From assembly GCA_018806915.1 (NCBI GenBank), contig JAGKQI010000093.1, forward strand, positions 1 to 64,000: a stretch of 64,000 nucleotides of DNA. The letters are read 5' to 3'. Position 1 is the first letter of the stretch. The number at the start of each line of letters is the position of its first letter. Positions 48,060 to 59,582 of the stretch are shown here, piece by piece. The notes beneath the pieces are model-generated. The model made no database searches. It was given only the letters and a program-made list of their open reading frames with translations, and was not told the DNA's origin. The translations under genes were made by a program, and so were the position numbers. This stretch comes from Phytophthora colocasiae. Its lineage: Eukaryota; Oomycota; Peronosporomycetes; Peronosporales; Peronosporaceae.

Positions 48060-49380
48060 TAGATCGCGAGTAGGACAAAGATATCATGGCAAATGGAAGC
48101 TTCTTTCTTCATTCATTACGAGTTTGGTTATCAGTCGTGTAACCTACTCAGCGGCTTTATCGTTTACACGGCGGTGGCTTAGACTACAACTACATGCTAC
48201 TACATAGAACAGCCGTATGGATAGAGTCAGAGTCCCGCATCTCAGAAAAAGGCATCGAACTTATGGCAATCAATACAAATTGAAAGTGTTGCATCGTCTT
48301 AACATAGTATATACATGTACAACTATACAACATGTGAGGATGTGGACAGGGCCCCAAAATTGATGTGAGTGCGGAGGGGAGGGGGGGGGGGGGGTAAGTC
48401 GAATTGGAGTTATGGTCAGTCAAAGACGGAATTTTTAAATTTTACTTTAACATTTAATAACTTTATCAAAAATAAGATTTGAGAGATGCTGTTGTCTTTG
48501 TCGCATTGATCAGGCACGATATTTGTGTTATTGTTGGCATATTATTTTTTGTTGTTGGAATTGGGTATAGAATTTTTAGTTTACTAGTACTTGTCGTTGT
48601 TTTGAATATATTGGTATATATTTTTTATTTTCCTTTTTTTACGTCAGCTTTCTTAAACGTTAAACCCCTTCTCTAAACTCAAACGTGATTACTAAAGTGC
48701 GTCAAGAAAATTCCAATGGGGCGTCGTTAAAAAAAAAATTGGGCGTGTACAAAACGCTGTGTTGCCAGTTATTAACTACCGTACAAGTAATTTTTGATAA
48801 CATACACTCACAGCCCCACAGAGCATTAGGAAGGACGACGGGGTGGGTGAAGTGAAACGCCGTAGATTTCTTGGCATCTCGACATCATGACGTCCTATAA
48901 CTTGACACAGCGCTTGGTACATATCTCATGATGGTCACACATCTCCTCAGTTTTGCTTACTTATGCGTCGAAATTCTGTCCGATTTCATCGTTTAACAGG
49001 GCAGGTGACAAAGACCGAAGTCGCAGAAGCCAATACCCACATCTAGCGAGCTCGAGACAAGCCGGTACAGTACTCCGTTCCAGGCTAACTAGAGTACAAA
49101 TGTTCGTCCCTGAAGGCCTAACGGAGTTGCTGGTGCAGGTTGTAGTGCTCAACAACACCTCTCCAGCGTATGAAGCGTATTGTACCACACAACAACTCTT
49201 CCATGAGATGCTGAGATGGCCAGGGACAGTGTTCGGTATGATATTTCAGGTATAATTAAACTTTGGTGCGTTGAACTGGATGATTCTTTGCATGTTGACA
49301 GCTCGTGTTACAGTTATCAACTACAAGAAAGCGAGGTGTTTATATTTGAAAGAATTTAAGCTCATACAGTGGCAGTCTCT
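48060..49380. other. Intergenic with inverted satellite relic and G-run
   Basis: No gene supported. 48,374-48,395 contains a run of at least 14 G. 48,427-48,490 is a reverse-complement relic of the 352-bp monomer (AATAACTTTATCAAAAATAAG). The remaining short open frames show no recognisable motif. Confidence 0.5.
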
Positions 49381-49382
49381 AT

Positions 49383-49661
49383 TCAAGCTACATTCTTGAT
49401 GCCATCTTGGGAACGTTTAAGCGTGTTGGCACGACGTTCTTCGACCTGTGTCATGTTGAATCCATCAACTGTCCATACCGCGAGATAATCTTTGACGATT
49501 GATACTTGTACCAGCTGCTCCTCTGCTAGATTTCTCGACACGACGTCCCTGTAGTAATGAAGGTAAATCCCGCAGTCTACTTCATTCCTCTGCGGTGGCT
49601 TCATATCAAACACTTCAGAGTGCCATTTACAACCGGCCGCAATAGCAAGACTTTGCTCGGT
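49383..49661 (-). pseudogene. C48 (Ulp1-like) cysteine peptidase C-terminal fragment
   Basis: Minus-strand open segment reading SLAIAAGCKWHSEVFDMKPP, then QRNEVDCGIYLHYY. The Gln, Asn and DCG pattern is that of Ulp1/SENP-type C48 peptidases, where the Cys is the nucleophile and the Gln forms the oxyanion hole. The upstream part with the catalytic His and Asp is not recognisable; minus-strand sequence from about 49,690 upstream has stops. C48 domains in eukaryotic genomes serve SUMO removal or are carried by transposons; a transposon origin is likelier in this neighbourhood. Confidence 0.5.
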
Positions 49662-50130
49662 TGATTTTAAAGCGAGCTTCGGGATCGTTTAAAACTGTTG
49701 CAAGAAAACCCTTGCTTTACGATGTTGGGATGGGGTACAACTGGATTGCGCTTGCTCTATCGTCACCTGACTCGACAATTTTGAGTTGGATCCGTCAGAC
49801 GACTCATTAACAAAGTGTTCAAAGCGCTCCATGTTCCTAATTGATTCATATACTGCCCTCTAAGCACTCTAACATCTCCAAAAGTTGTGTCTTTAACCGA
49901 AGGGGAGTTACCAACGCGCAAAGAGTGACTTGATTTCACTATTACCAGAAATCCGCAAAACCCGTTTGGTGCTTCTTCAGAGTTTTAAGCGAGCTGTGAT
50001 TAGTGCCACGTTGTTCGAAATCGGAACCTGATTGGAGTTTTGGCTGCACATAGAGTTTCACGCGTCCGTATCATTGCATTGCCGGGGCACACGGTCTCAG
50101 CTGAGCCACTCAGTTTCCGTTTGGGTGGGA

Positions 50131-51799
50131 AGAGAGCAGATGGACTTCAAAATTAAAGCTGTGTGGCCTATACTGCTGAAGGAAAAGTGGACAGCACACC
50201 CACCAACAGGACTTGACATCGAGTAAGGGGTCGCATGGGGGGGGATAAGAATGTGTGTGCTAATAGGTTCGATAGCTATGACTACGTTATGCCAGGAAAG
50301 TGCCGAAAGAAGGGGAAGCGGGGGCGGACTACTTCAATGGGGAAGACGAGCTGCTCGCCTACATCCGTGCCGATACCGTGCTGTGTGAACGACTGAAAAT
50401 ATCCCAAGTTCTAGTCAGAGACAGAGCCGAATAGACTGAAAGTACGTGTGCAGCTTTGATTATGGATGAAGAAGTACTGTATAACGATGCCTTGTTTAGA
50501 GCGAACGCGACGAGCACCAGAGCGCATGACGATTTCAGATTTTCGTAAGCGCAAGTCTGACGAACAAGCGACTGATAGTACTCGAAATAACGAGGATGCA
50601 GCTCCTCTGCCTCCTACCTCGTCAACTGCTTCTACTTCAGCACGGCCCGACACTCAGCCACCCAAGAAGAAGCCCAAGAAGAAGCCCGAGAAGAAGTCCA
50701 AGCGACAACAGAGGCAAATACTCGCCGACGTGAGGCGTCATCGTTCAGTAATGTGTGGGGCGTCGGTAACTTGAAGGTCCGAAACACAAACCTGCCGATA
50801 TACTTATTTACTAACATGATGGCGTTATGATGGGTCAGAGAGTGGTGAAAGGTGTGCTGAAAAGGCTGGCGTAAGAAGTCTTCCGTTAGCACCTGGTGAG
50901 TATCATGTTGTTGTTATGCTGACTTATATCGGATATTACTGACTCGTTATGCAGACACGGATGTCTCCCAAGGTAATGCTGACACGTGACGGATATGATT
51001 TTGGAGTTTTCCTGACTGGGCATGTATATTGTAATGCTGACACAGCTACGCCGTTATCTAATGCTGACTCGGAAGGGGTAACCGCGCAGCCGTATGCTGA
51101 CGCTACTGATCCTTCGGCTAATGCTGACACAGCAGAGGTTACTCGAAGTCGTTATGCTGACAGTGAGCCGATAGTAAATCATTCTAATGCGGCCATCGGC
51201 GAAAACTCCGACGATGAGGCTGCGAGCGCAGAGAGTTCCTCGTCCATTTCAACACCGGCGTCCGATAATGTCGACGACTACGAAGATCCAGCTGAGGTGC
51301 TGTTACCAGACACAAGCGGCGCATATCCGTTCCGGCAGCTGTCCTTTACGGACGTCAGTGCGGTGGATCCAAATTTGGTTGTTGACGGATCCGAGGCATT
51401 TCTACAATCGGATGGAGAGGGTGGCGACGACAGCGACGATGATATGTATCCGTCTTCGGTGTCGAATAGCGATGATGACTTGGAGTATGATGATGATACC
51501 TGCCCTGAAGAAGCATTGTCGGATGAACTGGCTCGAGCGGCTAACTTGATGACCCCGGAGGAAGCTGCAGCGATGCACCTGGCAGTAGCTGGTAAAGAGT
51601 ACCTTGCAGGAATATTTTTATGTTGACAGTGCTGACATATGTGTGATTCCTTATGCTGACAGACTCGTCAACTATTTTTGATGTTGCCCAACTTCGCGAA
51701 ATGGATGGACGGTGTACCCGGAGAATACTACTGCCCATATAAACAACGATCCCGTGGTAGACAAGGTCTATGATGGATATTGTGGCCCATCAACAGACA
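50131..51799 (+). pseudogene. piggyBac copy 2, N-terminal part
   Basis: Plus-strand start of a second piggyBac protein. 50,131 onward encodes MDFKIKAVWPILLKEKW, HPPTGLDIE, an intron-like GTAAGG...CTAATAG, then FDSYDYVMPGK and EAGADYFNGEDELLAYIRAD with a one-base shift between. This resembles the Trp/Gly-rich accessory domain found at the start of many oomycete piggyBac proteins. A basic stretch (KKKPKKKPEKKSKRQQRQ, near 50,660) and an acidic, Asp-rich stretch (51,190-51,530) follow. The core begins near 51,735 (VYDGYCGPSTDIL) and is cut at 51,800 by an LTR. The frame is broken at several points. Confidence 0.7.
50910..51160 (+). repeat. ATGCTGAC dispersed repeat
   Basis: The word AATGCTGAC or TATGCTGAC occurs at about 30-base steps (near 50,916, 50,980, 51,031, 51,060, 51,093, 51,120, 51,153, and again near 51,652). 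In frame it gives NAD or YAD every 9-11 residues in the N-terminal region of piggyBac copy 2. Confidence 0.7.
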
Positions 51800-51803
51800 T
51801 TCT

Positions 51804-53457
51804 TGACATGATGTTAATTCCGATTTTCGAGCGACAGGTGGATATTACGTTGTGATGTGATTGGTTATACTATGGGTTATAAGCGAAAGGGACTTTGGGA
51901 CGTGGCCGCACCCGTGCGACATCTGTGGAAGATTGTGGATAAACCTTCGCCTGACTGTAAAGGGGCCCAAAGGACCAGAAGTGTACTTCAGAGTGTGCAC
52001 AACTCTGAAGGTCAACTACACTCTGTCTGGTCACCGGACTTTCCCCGACGATGAGTGCCTAAGTTCTGGCGGAAAGTCTCTCAGAAGAACGTATCTCTGA
52101 GAGACCTCATCCCGTTACCGTCCAGCGCGACGATGGATGGTCCAAGGATTCACAATATATACTCACAGAGACCAAGTATCGCGCGCCGGACGCCGCGCAC
52201 CCGCGCAACCCTCAAGATCTTCATGTACGTCGAAGCATTAGTGCTCCGTACTCTGGTTTCGTACTCAAGACTCTGGTATCTCTAACTCTGAGTGACTAAG
52301 ACTCTGAAAACCAAGTGATATCAGACTCTGAAAACCAGGATACCAGACTCTGAAACCATCGAAGATCCAAGACCATACTGAAACCAAGTGAACCCAAGTT
52401 CAAGTCACGCATTCAAGTGATTACTGACCTGCACATCCCCCGTAGTGACGTCTCTACCTGTCAACCCATCGAGATCGGCTGCACAGACTGCATACTGAGA
52501 CCAAGTCAAAGTACCAGATGTATACAAAGACCAAGAGTACCTGAGATATGAAGACTGACTGCATAAAGGACGCAAAAGACGACAAGAAGGAGAGAGTTAC
52601 CAGAGATATATGATAGTTATGAGGAAGATAAACGATAAACAGAGTTCAATTTGCCGTGTAACCCAGAAGTTTGTATTTCTGTCTGCATGGCCACGCCAAG
52701 GTAGTTGCCGTGTGATCTCTCGCCTATCCAATCCCCTTAGGCGTAGATCAGGTAACGAAGAGACCTGAGAGGACCCGCCTATTCCATATCCTAGTTGGGT
52801 CGTTTGTTTTGTCTCTAGCGGTAGCCCATTTCATATTGATCGTTTAGACAGGCTCTGGAAACTAGACAGTCGTTTTCAGAGTGCAAGGTAGACTGTTATA
52901 TATAGCCGATTGTATTGGTTTATATTTTCCCTCTATATAAGAGGGTGGTGCGCGAACGTAAAGGGATACCAGACAGACCAGGTGTCTGGTAGCAAGTCCC
53001 TAGTTGACCTGGAGTGTTAGCCCACCGTTCAAGGGCCTAGAAAGAATAAGAACGGCTGTATATATTTGTATATTCTCGAACTCTGTATATTGGTTGTTTA
53101 TTCTGAAAGTCAGGCATCTCGGTTCTGGATTTGTGATATTCAGACACCGATTTCAGACTTTCTCTGGTATATTAACCTCTTTTCGACCGCCGACTTCCTG
53201 GAAACCATCTTGGTTCCCAGAGATTCCGACTCCCGAACGCTCCTGGAAGGATTTCCTGAATACCGACACCAGACTCCAAGGGAACCTTAACTTCTCTTCA
53301 CAACACACTCTCAGACTCCGGCGAGGGTCATATTTCCGAAGACAACGAACCCACGAGGATACCGCAAGGTACCACACGCCAACCTACCGTTGTACGGCTC
53401 TGAAAACCCTTTTTCAGTAGTCGTATAACTAGGGTTCACTATACGCCCCCTGCGACA
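51804..53457 (+). mobile_element. Solo LTR of a Ty3/gypsy-type element
   Basis: Begins TGACATG and ends GCGACA, the canonical TG...CA form, flanked by TTCT at 51800-51803 and 53458-53461. It matches the longer LTR at 54631-56527 over most of its length, including GGACTTTCCCCGACGA, AAGTCTCTCAGAAGAA, CTAGCGGTAGCCCATTTCAT and CCAGACAGACCAGGTGTCTG. It has a TATATAA box at 52934. No internal region or second LTR is attached. Removing it rejoins the piggyBac frame across the target site, proving insertion into that element. Confidence 0.85.
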
Positions 53458-53966
53458 TTCTGCCGTTTGCGAAAACTCCTATCGCTCTATTTTTCTACTT
53501 CCTGCCGAAACAACTATAACGTCACATTGCCAGTGAGAGTAATCGGTACTGGAGACAAACAATAGATGTCCGAGTTGATGAAGCGTTTGCCAAGCAGCAA
53601 GGTGAACCTAATCAAGCGAGCAAGGAAAAGATCCGCGGAAAACTGAAGAAATTTACAGCAATTAGACCGCATGAGCTTGTAAACTGGATTGGACTTATGG
53701 TGGCGCACACGTTCGCACCTCGTAAACGGTTCGAACACCACTGGACAACAGCGGAGACTGGTGTAATCTTGGCTGGAACGTTTGGCAAGGTGATGGCTAG
53801 AGATAGGTGGCGCGAAATCCAACGCTTCCTACATCTTTCCGACAACGATGATCCTGGTGCATCTCGTGATAGAGCATGGATAATTCGTCCAGTATTATAT
53901 ACCCTTGAAAAGACGTTCAAGGAAGGATTCGTGCTGGGGTCTCGCGTCGCGATTGATGAAGGGATG
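53458..53966 (+). pseudogene. piggyBac copy 2, core part after the solo LTR
   Basis: Continues the interrupted copy: LPFAKTPIALFFYFLPKQLY, a TAA and a one-base shift, then ASESNRYWRQTIDVRVDEAF, IRPHELVNWIGLMVAHTF, ARDRWREIQRFLHLSDNDDP, RDRAWIIRPVLYTLEKTF and VAIDEGM, the first catalytic Asp. Homology stops near 53,966, so the second and third Asp, the MGGVD block and the zinc finger are missing. It is truncated and inactive. Confidence 0.8.
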
Positions 53967-54630
53967 TGTGGTGGAGCGGATCTGGCCAAAATCTGGTTGA
54001 GGCCGATCGCGATCACCACTTGCGCCCAGACACCGACTAACGGAGGGGGTCCCCCGATGATCCGTGATCTTGCTGCGTGTAGTGTTCGCCTTGTGTACCC
54101 GTCGGTAGGCGGGTTACGCTCCTCCAGGTGACTTCTGAAGATGTCTTGGGACGAGAAGAATGTCTTGGGGCAGGGGTGTGAGATAGCGTGGGAATACTTC
54201 ACTCTACCTCGGAGAGGTTGATCCGGGTCACAGGCGAGTTCTCGAGCCTTGATCCCGTCGCCTGGCCTTCGATCCAGGTCTTCCAAAGGTCCAATGTTGG
54301 GGATCTGATCCCTTCCTTTACGATGCTTGCCGCTTCCTCTAGCGGGGGTCTTGATAGATTGAGAGTCGACGGGATCGTCCAGCCAAGCAGCCAATTCCTT
54401 CCGATCCGTAATTAGCACTTAAAGGATAGACCACTAGATAGGGTAAAACTGGCCAATATATTATCCAGTTACAACATCTATACTAGATCTCGTCTCCTTG
54501 CCTTCTTGATGCTGGTGGGCCAAAGTAATTCCCGGTTCCGGTCTTGGATGAAGGCACTTGTGAGGTCCAGAGCAAATTCGATTCTGTTTATGGTTATTCC
54601 TATGTTAACTAGTCCCATCCGCAGCTGCTA
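53967..54630. other. Insert of unknown origin after truncated piggyBac
   Basis: Sequence foreign to piggyBac. The minus strand is open from about 54,418 to beyond 53,967 and reads LITDRKELAAWLDDP, RKGRDQIPNIGPLEDLDRRP, HPCPKTFFSSQDIFRSHLEE, GGPPPLVGVWAQVVIAIGL, which looks coding and could be part of a retroelement gag, but I do not recognise it. Near 54,545 plus-strand TTGGATGAAGG and then GAGCAAATTCGATTC might be a scrap of piggyBac resuming; this is weak. Confidence 0.35.
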
Positions 54631-56527
54631 TGACACGTTGCTAATTACGATTTTTCGAGTGGATATGGACGTTACGCTGTGATGTGATTGGATATACACT
54701 GGATTGTGGGAGAAAGGGAGATGTGGGACGAGGTTATGTCCCGTGTGACAATATGATGGATCTGTGGAAGAAAACTGCTGTACATATATTAACCTTAACC
54801 TGTACTGCAAAGGGGCCCAAGAGATCAGAAGTGTTCCTCGGAAAAGTGCACAAACTCCGAGAGACAACAACACTCAATCTGATCACCGGACTTTCCCCGA
54901 CGAGGCGTGCCTAAAGGTTGGCAGAAAGTCTCTCAGAAGAATGTATCTCTGAGAGACCTCATCCCGTTGCCGTCCTGTGTGACGATAATGGTTCAAGGAA
55001 TACAATTTTACCCACAAGATACCAAGTATCACGCACCGGACGTAGCGCACCCCGCGCATATCCCAACTGGACTTCGTGCGTTGCAGCATACGTGCTCCGC
55101 ACCTTGAAAACACTCATGGATTTCTGGTATCACGCATGGAAACTCTGATATCACACCATGAAGTCCGACGTACATGAAGTCCGATGTACATGAGTCTGAC
55201 GAACATGATTCTGGTAAACAAGTCTGATGTGTCCGGCTTATACAAGCAATATTCCAGACATTACCAGTTTCCGATGAACAGACTCCGACGTACAAAACTC
55301 CGATGATCAGACCCAAGTGTCATGACTCTGGTATTACGACTCTGATGTAATAATTCCGGAGTACATGGTTCCGATGAACATGTCTCCGACGCACATGATT
55401 CCAGACCCTGATGAACAGGATACCAGACTCTGACACTCTGAAGTCCACCCCATACTGAAACCAAGTGTACCCAACACGACCTCACGCAATCAAGTGAAAC
55501 GCAACCTGCTCATCCCTGTAATGACATCATTAAGTGTCGACTCGACAAGATCCGCTGTACCGACTACCATAGTGAGCCCAAGTGAAGATTCCTGAGTTAT
55601 ACTGAGACCAAGTGGACATGAAAAAAAGGTAGACAGAAGACAGAAGAGAGATACGAGATACGAGATAGATAGCCAAAAATCAATTTGCCTTGTTGTAAAG
55701 AGTTCAATTTGACCGGTACCCCCGAGTTCAAATTGCGTTATAACCCCAAGGTCGATTCTTCGGTTCTTTGGAAAGTGTAAGGCCACGACAAAGCTTTGAG
55801 TCGTGTGATCTCTCACCTATCAAGCCCCGTTAGGTGGAGATCAGCGTAACGTAGAGACCTGAGAGGACCCACCTATTCCATTTACTAGTTGGGTCGTTTG
55901 TTTTGTCTCTAGCGGTAGCCCATTTCATATTGTACGTTTGGACAGGTCTGGGAGCTAGACAGTCGCTCTCAAGACGCTCGGTAGACTGTTATATAACAGA
56001 TAGTGTACTGGTTTATTTTCCCTCTAAATACTAGAGGGTGGTGCACGAAAGTTACGGGAATACCAGACAGACCAGGTGTCTGGTGAACATTTCCCTAGTT
56101 GACCTGGAGAACTAGCCCACTGCTCAAGGGCCAGGAAAGAATAAGAGCAGCTACATATTTGTATATCGGAACTCTATATTGCGGTTATCTCGGAAGTCTA
56201 GTGACAGGACTTCCCATTGTATTGATCTCTCTTCTGACTTCAGAAATCTCTGGTGTACACAAGTGTTCACCGGAAAACGTTCGACTCTCAAGCGCTCCTG
56301 TGAGGACCAGAAGGACATTCGACGGTCTACGCAAGGAACCCTCACTCTCATCAACACTCCCACGACCCCGGCGAGGGTCTCATTACCAAGACAACGAACC
56401 TACGAGGACAGCACAAGGTAACACACGCCCACCTTGCTGTGCGACTCTGGTATCACTACCGGTAGTCACACTTCCAGGTTCACTGTACGCCCCTGCACCG
56501 CGGTAAAAGTTGCACCGACTTCGCGAC
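54631..56527 (+). mobile_element. 5' LTR of the Ty3/gypsy element
   Basis: Starts TGACACG and ends GCGACA two bases before a primer-binding-site candidate. About 1.9 kb. It includes a degenerate 15-16-bp tandem block (GAAGTCCGATGTACAT-like, about 55,150-55,400) and a CTCTAAATACTAGAGG core where the solo LTR has a TATATAA box. It is diverged from the solo LTR by many substitutions and indels, including about 30 bp near the 3' end. Confidence 0.85.
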
Positions 56528-56529
56528 AA

Positions 56530-56545
56530 CTGGTGCGCGTGCCCG
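56530..56545 (+). promoter_or_regulatory. Candidate primer-binding site
   Basis: TGGTGCGCGTGCCCGG begins two bases after the LTR end and starts with TGG, the complement of a tRNA CCA end. Position and form fit minus-strand priming; the tRNA was not identified. Confidence 0.6.
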
Positions 56546-56673
56546 GATCTTGGTATCGTGATATCACCGGATCTAAGAGAGTTTGAGAAGAGGGTTTCCT
56601 GCCAAGCGTCTATATTCAAGATGGCTTCACATGGAACTTCGAGAGGAGGACGTCGGGACGCGGTGGTCGCAGT

Positions 56674-59527
56674 ATGGCGACACGTCAGTCGAAGCGTCTT
56701 CAAGGTCTTCCGCCTGACGAACAACCCGACTTGGATGCTGTTCAGAAGGCGGCACGCGAGAAGAGGAAGGCTGCCCGTGAAAAGGAAGCAGTCGAGGAGG
56801 TGAACGTCCCGGAACCGGCGGTCGAAGACCAGCCTGCTGCGGAGCCTGAAGCCCAAGAGCCACCCGATGTGTCTGGCGAACAAGGTTCTGAGGAAGGTCC
56901 GTCCGAAGCTGAAGCTTCTGGTGATGAGGTGGCCACTGCCTGTAAGGGTGGTGATGAGGCGTCTGAGGGAGGAGCCGACGTAGTTGATTCCTCAGAGGTC
57001 ATTGACTTGTGTTCTGAGTCGACGACTTCTGGGAAGTCCGTGGGGGAAGTGAAGACGGAACCCGGACTGGTTGATGAACGTGTCTCGAAGACTCCAAAGT
57101 CCGAAGACACTCCGATGTCCGATGACTTGCCGATGAAGTCCGAAGATTCTCTGAAGACACCGTCTGATGAGTCTGGGAGGGCTGATTCGCTGGATGGAGA
57201 ACGCGCCCTAAAGTACGTACGCCGTGAGTTCCGCCGCTGGAGGGACATGGACGCTGGAAGAATTGTTCCGCCGAAGGTTGAATACGCCTGGCGAACAGCG
57301 AAGCCTGACGCAAATGTCTTTCAGAAGGCTGCGGCAGCGACGGGCGACTTCATCAAGTGGCGGTGTTCTTCAGTATTTCCAGAAGACATGTGGATATCGG
57401 AAATCTGCTTGAGGCGCCATAGTTTTAGCCGAATCCAAGACTTGTCGTACGTTGAGATCTCGATGAATACTCTGGCGGCACCTGAATGCGTCGCTGTCCT
57501 TCAGACGATGCTGTATGAAGCAGGATTTGAGTTCCAGAACCTGCTACCGAGGTGGTCTCAGACCCAAGCGTCTGCTATCTTCGAACCTTAAGTGCGCAGT
57601 GTGGCGACGGAGCTTCAGAGTCGACTTTCTGAAGAACTGGTTGAGTGGGCCACTGTGACCGCCAGGTCACAAGTTAATCGACTCCCAGAAGGCACAAAGG
57701 CAGGCAACGAATCACGTCAAGGCGAAGCTGATGGTATATTACGCGATGAGAAGGCTGGCCTACAAAAGGACGACAGCTGATCATGAGACTCCGGGTGACC
57801 GGACTCAGAGTCACACATAGTTCTGACGGGTCCAGCAGTGGAGAACCGCCACAGTCCAAGCGCTTGCAACATGGTCCGCCACGCCCACAAGTCTCGTCGA
57901 CACCATCTGCACTGTCGACGCCGTCGCTAAGTTCGCTGCCGGTATACGAGAGTCATTCAGACAGCACTCGCTTGGAGTCTGGTGTACCAATGTCGGAGGA
58001 TCAAGATAGCTCTCTGATGACTGATGCGCCTATGCCAAGTGTCATTGGGACCTCGCGTACGTCTGATGACCACTCGTCGGGACTTCAGACCTCTCGTGGA
58101 AGCTCCACAGACTCGTCGCTGATGTCCATGAGTCGAGGGGCGTCTTCGCATATGCCGTTGTCTGTCGGAGGTATGGCAATGATCGCCCAAGGTGCTGATG
58201 TCGGAAGAATGCTCGCCGGAGAGTCTATGGGAATCCACGTGACACGAACACTGATGCCGGTGAAGTCGGAGCCCGATGACTTCGAGATGTTGGAAGAGAA
58301 GCCGGAGTTTCCAGAAGTGAAGTCAGAGATACAGTTGTTTACCAGAGATTCTGTTCACCGGACGCCAGAAGCTCCATCATCGTCCGTCTCGAGTCGTGGG
58401 AGAAGCCACCAGAGCAGGCATCAGAGTCTGAAAAGCGAGGATCACCAGAAAGTGTCTTCCAGACGCCTGAGTTCTAAAACGTGACTGGATTTCGCAAATG
58501 GAGACCTTACGACAGCGGGTGCATGACGTGGAGTCGGAGCGCAACAGGGAGCGGGAAGGTTCCCAGAACATGCAGCGTTTCCAGGCCGCAGAATTGAGGA
58601 ACCTTCGTGCAACATCGTCCCAAGTTCAAGGGGTCGCCCACCCTGAAGTAGCAACTTCAAGTCGGATCTCCGGTGAACATGACCCTAAACCGGCAACCGG
58701 ACTTCTGGTGAACAGTCGGGCTACGGGAGATTGCACACCTGGGGTTAGGGAATCAGAATAAGTCGCCAGTAGAGGTAGGGTTACACCCATTAAAACGATG
58801 GAGGCCTTCCATACGCCTCTTCCCCTACGGAGGTCGACCGACACCAAGCGCGCGAAGGCTGGAAGGCATGGCGCGGTCACCGCGGCCGCTACGACGACCC
58901 AGACGGCTCAAGCGGCTCCCCTGACCGAGGTCAAAGCGTATGGGGAAGACTTACGTCGCCCGAGAAGCAGACCCGGATGCCTCTGACGATGTCGATGCGG
59001 ATACCAGAACTCAAGAGAAGGATGCCAGAGCCTCGTCGTCAGAACACGATCGCGAGATGTCTGGTGTACAATCTTCGTCTGGTGTACAAGCTGCCTCTCA
59101 GGCGCCTGGTGGTGTTGATTGGACTCAGACTCTGACAAACGAAGTCTACCGGGTCATGGATAACATGGGATGGCGACCGCCGCCCCAGTCTCCCCGAGGA
59201 TCATCAGGTCAAGACTTCCAGCAGAAACGGCGTGATAATCCTGACTACTGGAGCAAGAAGTGTCGCCGCTCAGGTCACTCCGAAGAGAACTGCTGGAGAG
59301 ACATTGTCTGTGATCGGTGTCAGGAGAAAGGTCACCCGAGCAGGATGTGCCGAGTACCGCCGTGTGAGGTTTGCGGAAAGGTGCACTCTGGGAGACCATG
59401 CGAAGACATCAAGACTCTGGAATCCCTCAAGAAACTAGCCCGTCAAGGTACACTGAAGGACCTGCCGGATCACCTACTGGAGAAACTCGTGGGCGACGAG
59501 GCTGACTCTGGGAAACAGTTAAACTAG
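56674..59527 (+). pseudogene. Ty3/gypsy gag, broken into several frames
   Basis: The first ORF starts at an ATG (MATRQSKRLQGLPPDEQ) and is Glu/Ser/Asp-rich, then holds a gag-like helical domain (YVRREFRRWRDMDAGRI, FIKWRCSSVFPEDMW, VLQTMLYEAGFEF). A TAA at 57589 interrupts the same frame, a TGA follows at 57778, and the reading then moves through 57783-58484 and 58498-58761 to 58940-59527. The last segment has two CCHC-like zinc knuckles: CRRSGHSEENC, and CDRCQEKGHPSRMC, followed by CEVCGKVHSGRPC. Gag packages the element RNA in virus-like particles in the cytoplasm. The stop and frame changes mean it is not functional as written. Confidence 0.75.
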
Positions 59528-59582
59528 CAAGCCCGTTCCGAAACGCGCCGGGCAAGGCATACCCCCAGAGTTATGTGTTCTA

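Noticed and set aside
48961..49188. Minus-strand frame ending LLNDEIGQNFDA, like the LND motif at the start of Ulp1 domains
   Set aside because: It lies downstream of the DCG motif on the same strand, the wrong order for one C48 domain, so it is probably coincidence.
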